Source: an uncultured Allosphingosinicella sp. (lineage in GTDB: Bacteria > Pseudomonadota > Alphaproteobacteria > Sphingomonadales > Sphingomonadaceae). Taken from it: a stretch of DNA of 64,000 nucleotides. The notes under the pieces were generated by a model that saw nothing but the letters and a program-made list of their open reading frames with translations, searched no databases and had not been told where the DNA came from. Below, piece by piece: positions 35,037-43,625 of the stretch. A program made the position numbers and the translations under genes. The stretch lies in the NCBI GenBank assembly GCA_934539295.1, contig CAKTCN010000009.1:18231-82230 (forward strand). Direction: 5' to 3'. The number at the start of each line of letters is the position of its first letter. The first letter of the stretch is position 1.

Positions 35037-35741
35037 TCACGGCTGGGCGGCGTAGCGGGTGGGGTCCGGGAGGCCGGCCTCTTCATAGCCCTTGGACCGC
35101 AAGCGGCAGCTGTCGCACAAGCCGCAATGCAGCCCCAGCGGCGCGGGATCGTAGCAGGACCAGCTCATGCCCGCGTCGAGACCGAGACGATCCGCCTCGC
35201 GGGCGATGTCGGCCTTGCTCATGTGCTGAAGGGGGGCATGAACGGTGAAGCCCTGCCCCTCCGTTCCGGCCTTGGTCGCAATGTTGGCGAGCCGTTCGAA
35301 GGCGGCGATGAATTCCGGCCGGCAATCGGGATAGCCGGAATAATCGAGCGCGTTGACGCCGATGAACATGTCGCGTGCGCCCGCCGCTTCTGCCCAGCCA
35401 AGGCACAGCGAAAGGAAGATGGTATTGCGCGCAGGCACGTAGGTGACAGGGATGCCGGGCTCCACCCCGCCCTTCGGCACGGCGATATCGTCGGTGAGTG
35501 CGGAACCGCCGAAGCCGGTGAGGTCGAGCGGCAGCACGATGTGGCGCTCGGCACCGAGCAAAGCAGCGATGGTGCGGGCCGCGTCGATCTCCACGCGGTG
35601 ACGCTGGTTATAGTCGATCGTCAGCGCAAGCAGGCGGAAACCCCGTTCCCGCGCCAGTGCGGCCGAGACCATGGAGTCGAGCCCGCCGGACAGGAGCACG
35701 ACGGCAAGGGGGGGAGCTTTGGCGTTCTGTTCGAAGGACAT
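35037..35741 (-). CDS. queC: 7-cyano-7-deazaguanine synthase
   Basis: A 234-residue ATP-dependent ligase converting CDG to preQ0. The PP-loop [15 protein letters not shown] (residues about 14-28) is intact. The zinc site is in the C-terminal SWSCYDP and LHCGLCDSC segment. [18 protein letters not shown] and [16 protein letters not shown] are family signatures. It precedes queE. Other pathway genes (queD, folE-type, queF/tgt) are not in the window. Confidence 0.96.
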   Translation of the reverse strand: MSFEQNAKAPPLAVVLLSGGLDSMVSAALARERGFRLLALTIDYNQRHRVEIDAARTIAALLGAERHIVLPLDLTGFGGSALTDDIAVPKGGVEPGIPVTYVPARNTIFLSLCLGWAEAAGARDMFIGVNALDYSGYPDCRPEFIAAFERLANIATKAGTEGQGFTVHAPLQHMSKADIAREADRLGLDAGMSWSCYDPAPLGLHCGLCDSCRLRSKGYEEAGLPDPTRYAAQP

Positions 35742-35784
35742 GGGCGGGAGCGGCTAAAGCGTGCGGCAGGGCAAGGCAAGCATG

Positions 35785-36192
35785 TCAGCGACGGCAGGAA
35801 CCGGCACGGCGCGCATCTGCGCGGTAGTTGAACGGCCGGCCCTGCATGATGCCCTGTGTTTCGATCCGTGCGCTGGCCGGGTCCGTGACGCGCACAGTGG
35901 TCTGCCCGAAACCCTCGGCGGCGCAGGTATAATGGACGGTCACGCTGCGCTGATCCCCCGCGACCACGAGGCGGGAGCAGGAGGCACCGCGATGTTCCAG
36001 TTGCAGCAGCATGTGCGGATCGGCAACGCAGATCGCCCGCGGCGCCGCGGACGGCGCGTCGAGGTCACGCAGCTGCCAGCGCCCGGGCTGCAGCCGAGCG
36101 ACCGGATCCTTCGTCGCCCGCTGCGCCGTGCCTGTCGCCGCAATCATGACAGTGCCGATCGCCAAGGCGCGGCACACAGCCCCAAAGCTCAT
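35785..36192 (-). CDS. Exported DUF3617-like protein
   Basis: About 135 residues from ATG 36192, with GGAG about 10 bases upstream; a longer frame exists up to 36291 but lacks a signal-like start. Residues 1-25 form a signal peptide (GAVCRALAIGTVMIAATGTAQ). The mature part starts RLQPGRWQLRDLD, then has ICVADPHMLLQLEHRGASCSR and VHYTCAAEGFGQTTVRV. The PGxW opening and paired cysteines are what I associate with DUF3617 proteins, periplasmic and of unknown role. Confidence 0.7.
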   Translation of the reverse strand: MSFGAVCRALAIGTVMIAATGTAQRATKDPVARLQPGRWQLRDLDAPSAAPRAICVADPHMLLQLEHRGASCSRLVVAGDQRSVTVHYTCAAEGFGQTTVRVTDPASARIETQGIMQGRPFNYRADARRAGSCRR

Positions 36193-36321
36193 GGCCGAAG
36201 CCACTCCCGCTATAAAGGACGGTTGTCCGCCCGGTTTACCGAACGGCCACGCCCCCATGGCCGTCGGGTGTCTTAGCAGCATAGACCGCATGAATCGACC
36301 TCGACGCCGATCCGATCCGGA

Positions 36322-37233
36322 TCATGTGGCCAAGTCGTTCAACGTGAAGCGATACTTGCTCGAACAAAACTCGCAATCCACGACGATGAAGCCATCGTCA
36401 TCGACCATTTCACGCTGCTCATCCGGACCGAATCGGGACAGGACCGACTTGATATGATCGACGTTGCACCGGCATTCGTTGCCGAGCGGCACGGCAGCGA
36501 GGACGCGCACCTCCTCCTCATGGAACAGGCGCCACAGCAGAGTTTCGAGCGGAAGCGACAGATCGACCAACTCGGCAGCCTTCATCGTCTGTGCCAGAGC
36601 GCGGACATGCTCCCATTCGGGATGGTCGAGGCGGGTATGAAGGCGCTCGCGCCCCTCCTCGCCCTCGGGCAGGTGCTGGATCAGCATGCCGCCTGCAACA
36701 TGGCCGGTGTCGCTGACTGCCAGCCGAACGATGCTCGGCAATTGCTCCGACTGCCCGAAATAGCTTTCCACCGCCTCGGCAAGGCTGCTGCCTTCGAGAG
36801 GCACGATGCCCTGATAGCGCTCCTTGGAAACCGCCTGGTCGAAGGTAATCGCCAGATAGCCCTTGCCGAACAGGTTTTCGAGACTGGGGACGCCCTGCAG
36901 ATCGGCCAGGCGTTTGGCATCGAAGCGGACATAGCCGCGCAGGATGCCCGCCTTGTAGTCGGACACGAACAGGTCGACGATCCCGTTCTCCGTCTGCGCC
37001 TGCATGGTGAGCTGGCCTTCATCATCCTTCAAGGTCGAGCCGAGCAAGGCGGTGAGCACCAGAGCCTCGGACAGGACGCGGGCGATGGGCGCCGGGTAAT
37101 CGTGCGCGGAGAGGATCTCGTCCAGCACGCCGCCAAGGCGCACCAGGCGGCCACGCGCATGGTTTGCGGGAATGGTAAAGCCCACCGCCAGGTCGATCTG
37201 ACGGGCTTCGGTGTCTGCGATTTCGGAAGCCAT
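36322..37233 (-). CDS. hslO: Redox-regulated chaperone Hsp33
   Basis: A 303-residue holdase activated by oxidation. The C-terminal zinc switch has both Cys pairs: NECRCNVDHIKS (CxC) and DCEFCSSKYRF (CxxC). The N-terminal domain shows the conserved ALLGSTLKDDEGQLTMQAQTE and GYLAITFDQ segments. ATG 37233 gives the family-like MASEIADTEARQIDLAVGF; the longer frame upstream overlaps a terminator and is not family-like. Confidence 0.95.
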   Translation of the reverse strand: MASEIADTEARQIDLAVGFTIPANHARGRLVRLGGVLDEILSAHDYPAPIARVLSEALVLTALLGSTLKDDEGQLTMQAQTENGIVDLFVSDYKAGILRGYVRFDAKRLADLQGVPSLENLFGKGYLAITFDQAVSKERYQGIVPLEGSSLAEAVESYFGQSEQLPSIVRLAVSDTGHVAGGMLIQHLPEGEEGRERLHTRLDHPEWEHVRALAQTMKAAELVDLSLPLETLLWRLFHEEEVRVLAAVPLGNECRCNVDHIKSVLSRFGPDEQREMVDDDGFIVVDCEFCSSKYRFTLNDLAT

Positions 37234-37288
37234 GGAGGGGATGTAGGAAGGCCCGCGCAAATGGGAAGGGGTCAGCGCCCTCGCATGC

Positions 37289-37320
37289 AAAGGGCGGCGA
37301 AGCACTCTGCTTCGCCGCCC
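37289..37320 (-). terminator. Terminator of the 37351 gene
   Basis: A perfect 13-bp stem GGGCGGCGAAGCA / TGCTTCGCCGCCC with a 3-base loop lies 30 bases past the 37351 stop. The trailing minus-strand T tract is short (TTT), so efficiency may be moderate. Confidence 0.75.
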
Positions 37321-37350
37321 CTTCACTCTCCGCTTCAGGCGGTTGGCCGA

Positions 37351-37683
37351 TCAGCCGCGGCGACCGTCGCGGTCCCGGCGTTCCCAACGCAGCTTCTGTT
37401 CGAGCTGTGCGATGCGGGTCTGAAGATCGCGCTGCTCGCGGTTGCTGATGCCGTCGCGGGCATAACGATCGGCAAGGCGATCGATGCCGTTGGCCTGGCT
37501 GAGCAACTGGGTCGCTTCGCGGCGGGAAATGATCTTGCGGTCGGCCGCGCGCTGGATCCGGTTCTCGATCTGGTTGACCTGCCGTTCGATCTGGCCACCC
37601 TGGTAACGGTGGTTCTGCGCAGACGCGGGTGCGGCGACCGATGCGGCGGCGATGAGAGCGGCGGAAATCACGAACTTGCGCAT
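37351..37683 (-). CDS. Exported helical protein, paralogue A
   Basis: A 110-residue protein with a signal peptide ending PASAQ (residue about 23). The mature part is helical and Arg/Gln-rich: QIENRIQRAADRKIISRREATQLL, GIDRLADRYARDGISNREQRDLQTRIAQL. The pattern QI-x2-RI ... ISR ... ID ... YA-x-x-G-S ... LQ-x-R is shared with the next gene upstream (37810-38178), so they are paralogues. It may be a small periplasmic helical-hairpin protein. Function unknown. Confidence 0.75.
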   Translation of the reverse strand: MRKFVISAALIAAASVAAPASAQNHRYQGGQIERQVNQIENRIQRAADRKIISRREATQLLSQANGIDRLADRYARDGISNREQRDLQTRIAQLEQKLRWERRDRDGRRG

Positions 37684-37809
37684 GGCTGATACTCCTTGGG
37701 AAGCAACTGGCCGGGCAATACTCCTGCCCGGCGAATCACTGTCTACGCCCCTGCCCGTTCCCGTTCGCTGAACGCACCTGTCAGCAGCCGTTAAGCATCC
37801 GAAACCACA

Positions 37810-38178
37810 TCAATGCGGCGTGTGGCGCGTGGCGATGACGGCGTCGCTCAGATAGTTCGCACGGTTCTGCAGCTCGCGTGCCTCGGATTCGGAGAGGCCG
37901 TTTTCGGCATACATGCTCGCCACCATGTCGATGGCGCCGGCTTCACGCTTCATCCGCCGCTTGGTCTTGCGCGAGATGACGCCAGCGTCCCGCGCGGCAT
38001 CGATCCGGTCGTCGATCTGGCGAAGCTGTCCGGAAAGTTCAGGGACCGGCGCGGGCTCGACCGACATGCGAACGGGCGCAGGCCGTGATCCAGGCGCTGG
38101 CGGGCCGTAGACTTGTGCGTGCAACGGAACGGCCAGAAGGAAGCTACCCAGCAGGGCGGAAAGGGAAAGCATGCGCAT
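37810..38178 (-). CDS. Exported helical protein, paralogue B
   Basis: A 122-residue protein from ATG 38178, with AGGAGG 8 bases upstream. The signal peptide is MLSLSALLGSFLLAVPLHAQ. A Pro-rich linker (PPAPGSRPAPV) precedes a helical domain (QIDDRIDAARDAGVISRKTKRRM, AIDMVASMYAENGLSESEARELQNRANYL) clearly related to the neighbouring 37351 product. The linker is absent from its paralogue. The two genes lie 126 bases apart in the same direction and probably arose by tandem duplication. Confidence 0.75.
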   Translation of the reverse strand: MRMLSLSALLGSFLLAVPLHAQVYGPPAPGSRPAPVRMSVEPAPVPELSGQLRQIDDRIDAARDAGVISRKTKRRMKREAGAIDMVASMYAENGLSESEARELQNRANYLSDAVIATRHTPH

Positions 38179-38256
38179 CGACGTCACCTCCTCTGATCGT
38201 GGCAGGAAGGTGGCACGCCCAAGCTGTTCCGGAGATGAACCGTTTGAAAGGCCGGG

Positions 38257-39084
38257 TCAGTTCTTGATCTTCCAACCGCTGCGCAGGAGCGAGTAGCAGA
38301 GCGCCCACAAGGCTATGTTGATGACCAGCAGCAGAGCGCCGCCGAACAGTACATTTGAATCTGCCGTTTCCAGGAACCCGTAACGGAACCCCGAGATGAC
38401 GTAGAAGAACGGATTGGCGTGGCTGACCGCCTGGAACCAGGGCGAGAGGTTGTCCACCGAATAGAAAGTGCCGGACAGGAGCGACAGCGGCGCCACCACG
38501 AAGTTGGTGACGGCGGCCGCATGGTCGAACTTTTCCGCCCACAGCGAGGTGAGCAGGCCGAAGAAGGACAGCATCGCCGCGCCCATGAGGCCGAACCACA
38601 GGATTGCGCCGAGATGGCGCGGCGTCACGTCCACGCCGGGCCAAAGGATCATGGCGAGCCATACCGCCAGTCCGACCAGGATTGCGCGGGTGACGGATGC
38701 GCCGACCATGCCCGCGATCAGCTCCCCACTCGACAGCGGCGGCATCAGATAGTCGACGATCGTTCCCTGGACCTTGCCGACCAGCAACGAGAAGCTGGAA
38801 TTGGCAAAGGCGTTCTGCAGCATGCCCATGATGATGAGGCCCGGCGCGATGAAATTGGCAAAGGGCACGCCCATCACGCTGCGGTCGCCGCCGCCCAGGG
38901 CGACGGTGAAAATGACCAGAAAAAGCATGGTGGTGAGCGCCGGAGCCCACACCGTCTGAAGCTGGACCTTGAAGAAACGCCTCACCTCCTTCAAATAAAG
39001 GGTCTTGAGGCCGCCCCAATTGACGCTCCTGATCACAGGGACGCCAGGATCGGTCCTGACCCAATTCGAAGGTTGCTCGTTCAT
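38257..39084 (-). CDS. ABC-2 type transporter permease
   Basis: A 275-residue permease with six membrane segments. After a cytosolic N-terminus containing GLKTLYLKEVRRFFKV, the typical ABC-2 features follow: APALTTMLFLVIFTVALGG, IMGMLQNAFANSSFSLLVGKVQGTIVDYLMPPLSSGEL, and the ABC-2 signature zone FVVAPLSLLSGTFYSVDNLSPWFQAVSHANPFFY. Such permeases pair with an ATP-binding subunit, but none is encoded next to it. ATG 39084 is preferred; an upstream start would add nine residues. Substrate unknown. Confidence 0.9.
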   Translation of the reverse strand: MNEQPSNWVRTDPGVPVIRSVNWGGLKTLYLKEVRRFFKVQLQTVWAPALTTMLFLVIFTVALGGGDRSVMGVPFANFIAPGLIIMGMLQNAFANSSFSLLVGKVQGTIVDYLMPPLSSGELIAGMVGASVTRAILVGLAVWLAMILWPGVDVTPRHLGAILWFGLMGAAMLSFFGLLTSLWAEKFDHAAAVTNFVVAPLSLLSGTFYSVDNLSPWFQAVSHANPFFYVISGFRYGFLETADSNVLFGGALLLVINIALWALCYSLLRSGWKIKN

Positions 39085-39152
39085 TGCGCCGTCGCCTACC
39101 GGCTGACGCACTGGGCCGCAAGCTGTGAAGATAATCGAGGAACGAGTTACCT

Positions 39153-39818
39153 ATGTCCTGGACCGACGAACGGATCGATCGCCTGAAGGAATTGTGGTCC
39201 AAGGGCATGACGGCCAGCCAGATCGCCGACGAACTGGGCGCGGTCAGCCGCAATGCGGTGATCGGCAAGGCGCACCGTCTCGGCCTGCAATCGCGCCCCT
39301 CACCCGTGAAGGCCAACGATCCGGCCCCTGCGCCCAAGCCGAAGCCGAAGGCGGCAGAGGAGCCCAAGGTCGAGGCAGCGACGCCCGCGCCCAAGCCTGC
39401 GCCGCAGCCGGCGGCCCCGGTAGCACCCCCGGCAGCAGCCGCACCGGCGGCCGAGGCGCCCGAAGCCGCACCGGCACCTCAGCCACGCATCGTATCCGTC
39501 GGGCCGGGCGGCTTCCTGCGCCAGGGTCCGGGCGACCAGCAGGCGCCGATCCCGCCCGCGCCGCCGCGCCGGCTCGTTCCCGCCAAGCCCAGCGCGGAAG
39601 TGGCGGACAAGACCAGCCTGCTCGATCTCAACGAAAAGATCTGCAAATGGCCGATCGGTCATCCGGGTGAGCCGGACTTCCACTTCTGCGGCAATGCGGC
39701 CAATCCAGGCTTCCCTTATTGCGTCGAACATTGCGGCGTCGCCTATCAGGCGCAGCTGCCGCGCCGCGATCGCCGCCCGCCGCCGCCGCTTCCTTATGGC
39801 GGGCCGCGAATTCGCTGA
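39153..39818 (+). CDS. gcrA: GcrA family cell-cycle regulator
   Basis: A 221-residue alphaproteobacterial regulator. GcrA acts with sigma-70 at promoters methylated by CcrM at GANTC. The N-terminal HTH is SWTDERIDRLKELWSKGMTASQIADELGAVSRNAVIGKAHRLGL. Residues about 55-110 are a long Pro/Ala/Lys linker. The C-terminal domain that contacts sigma-70 includes CKWPIGHPGEPDFHFCGN and YCVEHCGVAYQ, with four cysteines and a His in a zinc-like pattern. The long Pro/Ala linker makes it larger than the Caulobacter protein. Confidence 0.93.
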   Translation: MSWTDERIDRLKELWSKGMTASQIADELGAVSRNAVIGKAHRLGLQSRPSPVKANDPAPAPKPKPKAAEEPKVEAATPAPKPAPQPAAPVAPPAAAAPAAEAPEAAPAPQPRIVSVGPGGFLRQGPGDQQAPIPPAPPRRLVPAKPSAEVADKTSLLDLNEKICKWPIGHPGEPDFHFCGNAANPGFPYCVEHCGVAYQAQLPRRDRRPPPPLPYGGPRIR

Positions 39819-39932
39819 AACGCAGGTTAGAGACAGGTTTCATTACGGAACCTGCCTCTCGGCATGTTCGTTTATGGCCCCGTAACGAGCGGCACTTTTC
39901 TGCCGTTCCAGTGACGGAGTAAGGTAACGAAC

Positions 39933-40094
39933 ATGTCTCGCAATGAGGCGGAATATTACGAGCGTCGCGCCGAGATCCAGATCGAGCTGGCGCAGAAGGC
40001 GACGGACGCGAAGGCGGTGAAGGCGCATTACGAACTCGCCACCGCTTATCTCGACAAGGTATATGGCGACGCCGAGCCGGTACCGGCAGACTAG
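39933..40094 (+). CDS. 53-residue charged helical protein
   Basis: A short frame from ATG 39933 to TAG 40094 encodes MSRNEAEYYERRAEIQIELA followed by ATDAKAVKAHYELATAYLDK and an acidic/Pro tail. It reads as two amphipathic helices and resembles a minimal helical-hairpin protein. It has no signal peptide. A ribosome site GGTAACGAAC is weak. It lies between gcrA and parE on the same strand. The codon usage matches its neighbours, and the absence of stops in a Glu/Ala/Tyr-rich helix pattern argues that it is real. Function unknown. Confidence 0.62.
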   Translation: MSRNEAEYYERRAEIQIELAQKATDAKAVKAHYELATAYLDKVYGDAEPVPAD

Positions 40095-40145
40095 GCCCGG
40101 TACCGGCATGCGGGCGTGACGGCATGCGTGGGTGCCGCCACGTGC

Positions 40146-40173
40146 TTCACAAGGACAGACAACCGGTTATAGC
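40146..40173 (+). promoter_or_regulatory. Candidate parE promoter, possibly leaderless
   Basis: TTCACA (40146-40151), a 16-base spacer and TATAGC (40168-40173) place the expected transcript start at or next to the parE ATG (40180). No Shine-Dalgarno sequence precedes that ATG. Confidence 0.4.
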
Positions 40174-40179
40174 TGCGGC

Positions 40180-42156
40180 ATGAGCGATCTGTTTGCGTCC
40201 AGCCAGCCCCAAGCCGTTGAATATGATGCCTCCGCCATCGAGGTTCTCGAGGGGCTGGAACCGGTGCGCCGTCGCCCGGGCATGTATGTCGGCGGCACCG
40301 ATGACCGCGCGCTCCATCACCTTGCCGCCGAGGTGCTGGACAACAGCATGGACGAAGCGGTCGCCGGCTTTGCCACGCGCATCGAAGTCCTGCTGGAGCC
40401 CGGCAACCGGCTGACCATCGCCGACAATGGCCGCGGCATGCCGACGGACGAGCATCCCAAATATCCCGGCAAGTCGGCGCTGGAAGTGATCCTGACCATG
40501 CTCCACTCCGGCGGCAAGTTCAGCCACAAGGCCTATGCCACATCGGGCGGCCTGCACGGCGTGGGCGTCAGCGTGGTCAACGCCCTTTCCTCCGAGACGA
40601 TCGTGGAGGTCGCGCGCAACAAGGAATTGCAGCGGCAGACCTTCTCGCGCGGGCTCGTCACCTCGCCGCTGACCAATGTGGGGGCAGCGCCGAACCGGCG
40701 CGGCACCACGGTCAGCTTTGTCCCGGACACTGAGATTTTCGGCGAGGACGCACATTTCTCGCCAGCGCGCCTCTACCGGCTGGCGCGGTCCAAGGCATAT
40801 CTGTTCGCCGGCGTCGAGATTCGCTGGAAGTGCCACCCGAGCCTCATCAAGGATGAGACACCGGTCGAGGCGGTGTTCCAGTTCCCGGGCGGCCTTGCCG
40901 ATCACCTGAAGGAGCAGATCGGTACGCGCGCCTGTGCCACGGCCGACTTCTTCGCCGGGCGCCAGGAGTTTCCGGACAGTCAGGGCTCTGTCGAATGGGC
41001 GATCGCCTGGCCGCTATGGAGCGAGGGCGGGTCGGCTTATTACTGCAACACCATCCCTACCCCGGATGGCGGCACCCATGAACAGGGCTGCCGAATGGCG
41101 CTGACCCGCGGCATCCGCGCATTCGGCGAGCTGGTCGGCAACAAGCGTGCCAAGGACATCCAGAACGAAGACATCGTGGCGGGCGCAGAGATCATGCTCT
41201 CCGTCTTCATCCGCGATCCGCAATTCCAAAGCCAGACCAAGGACCGGCTGACCAGTCCCGACGCGCAGCGCCTGGTGGAAGCCGCTATCCGCGACCATTT
41301 CGACCATTATCTTGCCGACAATGCCGACCGGGGGCGTGCCCTGCTCGCCTTCGCACTCGACCGCATGGACGAGCGGATGAAGCGCAAGGCGGACCTGGAG
41401 GTGAAGCGCAAGACCGCGACCTCGGGCCGCAAGCTGCGCCTGCCCGGCAAGCTCACCGACTGCGCCAATTCGGATGCGGACGGCACCGAATTGTTCATCG
41501 TGGAAGGCGACAGCGCCGGTGGCTCCGCCAAGCAGGCCCGCGACCGCAAGACGCAGGCGATCCTGCCGATCCGCGGCAAGATCCTAAACGTCGCGTCGGC
41601 CAACAGCGCAAAGATCGGCGCCAACCAGGAGATTGCCGACCTCGTCCTCGCCCTGGGATGCGGCACGCGCGACAGATGCGATCCGGGCGCGTTGCGATAT
41701 GATCGCGTCGTCATCATGACCGACGCCGACGTGGACGGCGCCCATATCGCTACCTTGCTGATGACCTTCTTTTTCCAGGAGATGCCGGCGATTGTGAAGG
41801 ACGGGCGCGTCTACCTCGCCCAGCCGCCGCTCTATCGCCTCGCCGCGGGCAGCCAGGTGGCCTATGCCCGCGACGACTCCCATCGCGCCGAGCTAGAGCG
41901 CACATTGTTCAAGGGCAAGAAGGTCGAGGTCGGGCGCTTCAAGGGCCTGGGCGAGATGAACCCCAACCAGCTGCGCGAGACGACCATGGACCCGAAATCG
42001 CGCTCGCTCATCCGCATCGGCCTGCCCGAACATTATGAGCAGCATTCAAAGGTGCGCGACCTTGTCGACCGCCTGATGGGCAAGAACCCGGAACACCGCT
42101 TCGCCTTCATCCAGGACCATGCGGCGGAAGTCGCGGACGAAGAGATCGACGCCTGA
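40180..42156 (+). CDS. parE: DNA topoisomerase IV subunit B
   Basis: A 658-residue type IIA topoisomerase ATPase subunit. GHKL motifs are EVLDNSMDEAVAG, IADNGRGMPTDEH and TSGGLHGVGVSVVNALS. The Toprim motifs are FIVEGDSAGGSAKQARDRK and MTDADVDGAHIATLL. The C-terminus carries RFKGLGEMNPNQLRETTMD. The length fits ParE rather than the longer alphaproteobacterial GyrB. ATG 40180 gives a standard start (MSDLFASS); an upstream frame to 40132 is not family-like. It decatenates daughter chromosomes with ParC, which is elsewhere. Confidence 0.94.
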   Translation: MSDLFASSQPQAVEYDASAIEVLEGLEPVRRRPGMYVGGTDDRALHHLAAEVLDNSMDEAVAGFATRIEVLLEPGNRLTIADNGRGMPTDEHPKYPGKSALEVILTMLHSGGKFSHKAYATSGGLHGVGVSVVNALSSETIVEVARNKELQRQTFSRGLVTSPLTNVGAAPNRRGTTVSFVPDTEIFGEDAHFSPARLYRLARSKAYLFAGVEIRWKCHPSLIKDETPVEAVFQFPGGLADHLKEQIGTRACATADFFAGRQEFPDSQGSVEWAIAWPLWSEGGSAYYCNTIPTPDGGTHEQGCRMALTRGIRAFGELVGNKRAKDIQNEDIVAGAEIMLSVFIRDPQFQSQTKDRLTSPDAQRLVEAAIRDHFDHYLADNADRGRALLAFALDRMDERMKRKADLEVKRKTATSGRKLRLPGKLTDCANSDADGTELFIVEGDSAGGSAKQARDRKTQAILPIRGKILNVASANSAKIGANQEIADLVLALGCGTRDRCDPGALRYDRVVIMTDADVDGAHIATLLMTFFFQEMPAIVKDGRVYLAQPPLYRLAAGSQVAYARDDSHRAELERTLFKGKKVEVGRFKGLGEMNPNQLRETTMDPKSRSLIRIGLPEHYEQHSKVRDLVDRLMGKNPEHRFAFIQDHAAEVADEEIDA

Positions 42157-42178
42157 CGTTTACCTGGTCGGCGAGAAA

Positions 42179-42577
42179 TCAGATCGAAACCGTAGGCGCT
42201 GTAAGCTTGAACCGCGGGATCGCCACGGCGAAGCTGGTGCCGTCTGCGGAGATCATGTGATAGGCGCCTTCCATCTCGCCGGATGATGCGGTGAGCGGAC
42301 AGCCCGAGACATAGTCGAACGCGCCGCCGGGTTCTATCACCGGCTGCTCGCCCACCACGCCTTCGCCTTGCACTTCGTGGTGGCCACCGAGCGCGTCGCT
42401 GATCGACCATTCGCGGCTGATGAGTTGGACTGCGCTGTCGCCCTGGTTCTCGATGCGGATGTGATACGCCCAGAACCAGCGGCCCTTGGCAGGTTCGGAC
42501 TGTTCGGACAGGAAGCTGACCGACACCCTGACGATGATGTCGCGCGTGGTCGCGCTATAGGGGAAGAGTGCCTTCAT
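42179..42577 (-). CDS. apaG: ApaG protein
   Basis: A 132-residue beta-sandwich protein of the ApaG/polymerase-delta-interacting family, linked to Co2+/Mg2+ efflux and diadenosine tetraphosphate phenotypes in enterics, with no proven biochemical role. Family signatures are FWAYHIRIENQGDSAVQLISREWSI, GEGVVGEQPVIEPGGAFDYVSGCPL and GEMEGAYHM. Length is normal. It is the last gene of the operon containing the winged-helix regulator and recO, starting 6 bases after the recO stop. Confidence 0.94.
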   Translation of the reverse strand: MKALFPYSATTRDIIVRVSVSFLSEQSEPAKGRWFWAYHIRIENQGDSAVQLISREWSISDALGGHHEVQGEGVVGEQPVIEPGGAFDYVSGCPLTASSGEMEGAYHMISADGTSFAVAIPRFKLTAPTVSI

Positions 42578-42583
42578 ACCCCA

Positions 42584-43315
42584 TCAACGCGTCACGCGTC
42601 GAAGTCGCTCCACCAGCCGTTCGCGTGCGGCCAGCACGTCCGCCTGCCGCTCGATCAGCAGGTCGCGGGCAAGGAAATGACCGGTGAGGCGCAGCCCGGC
42701 ATAGATATCGTCCCACGACGCATCCCCGCCCTGTGCGAGGAAAGCGGGCAGCGCAAGCAGGCGATCGGCATAACCGGCACTCCCCTCCCCGCTGACGGCA
42801 CGCCCGCTGCGTGGGCTTACATAGCGCAGATCCTGCGAACTGCCCGTCACCGCGCATTCGTCCAGGTCGAGACCGAAGCCCAGAGCAGCGAGCAGGAGCA
42901 GCTCGTAACGGACGAGACCCACCGCCCAGCCTCGCGCCGACGGTGCCGCCTCCACAGCAGCAAGCAGGCCGTCCAGTGCATCGTAGAGCATCGGGTAAGG
43001 CTGAGCCTCCGGCAAGGCGGCAGTGGTGAGCGCCGTGGCCCAATCGATCGCCGCCGCGGGAAGCGGCTCCTCAAGCAGCGGGGCCCTGCTTTCCAGCAAC
43101 TCGACGGAAAGTTGGGCAAGTTGCGTGTCCGAACGGGAACGATATTCGGCCTGCACGACATTGCCTGCGAGCAGGACCGGCCGAAGGCGACGCGATCGGC
43201 CGCCTCTCACGAAGCCCGGTTGCACACCTTCCCGGCGGGTCAATGCCCGCACGATCGCCCCGTGCTCGCCATGCGAACGGGTGGACAGGATGATCGCACG
43301 GGCGAGAAGGTGCAT
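42584..43315 (-). CDS. recO: DNA repair protein RecO
   Basis: A 243-residue mediator that loads RecA with RecF/RecR. The N-terminal OB fold is visible as [34 protein letters not shown] helical C-terminal domain follows ([22 protein letters not shown]). The zinc site of many RecO proteins is not complete, which is common in this group. ATG 43315 has GGAG 5 bases upstream and starts one base after the stop of the regulator gene, so recO is cotranscribed with it. Confidence 0.9.
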   Translation of the reverse strand: MHLLARAIILSTRSHGEHGAIVRALTRREGVQPGFVRGGRSRRLRPVLLAGNVVQAEYRSRSDTQLAQLSVELLESRAPLLEEPLPAAAIDWATALTTAALPEAQPYPMLYDALDGLLAAVEAAPSARGWAVGLVRYELLLLAALGFGLDLDECAVTGSSQDLRYVSPRSGRAVSGEGSAGYADRLLALPAFLAQGGDASWDDIYAGLRLTGHFLARDLLIERQADVLAARERLVERLRRVTR

Positions 43316-43316
43316 G

Positions 43317-43625
43317 TTACTCCGCCACCAGCCGGGCCTGACCGGCAAGCGCCTCCAGGGCCGCCACATGCGCCTTGAACGCGCGCTTGCCGTCCCTCGT
43401 CAACGTCAGCCAGGTACGCAGCCGCGACATGGCCGTCGCCTTGCTTACCGCGACATAGCCGGCATCCTCCAGCTGCTTCACATGCTTGCTGAGGACCGAG
43501 TCGCTGACGCCGATCGTGTCGCGAATGGCGGAGAATTCCGCATTCTCCACCGTCGCCAGCATTGCGCAGATCTGCAGTCGGGTGGGGGCGTGAATGACGG
43601 GGTCGAACTGCGGCGGCGCGATCAC
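43317..43625 (-). CDS. Winged-helix transcriptional regulator (MarR/ArsR-like)
   Basis: A 102-residue regulator from GTG 43625, whose GTGA overlaps the stop of the upstream membrane-protein gene. The winged helix is [47 protein letters not shown], with a wing at [17 protein letters not shown]. This fits the compact one-domain transcriptional regulators often annotated as HTH_27/MarR-like, commonly paired with a small membrane protein. It probably represses its own operon through the CTTTCC-N5-GGAAAG palindromes at 44084 and 44136. No effector site is evident. Confidence 0.87.
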   Translation of the reverse strand: MIAPPQFDPVIHAPTRLQICAMLATVENAEFSAIRDTIGVSDSVLSKHVKQLEDAGYVAVSKATAMSRLRTWLTLTRDGKRAFKAHVAALEALAGQARLVAE

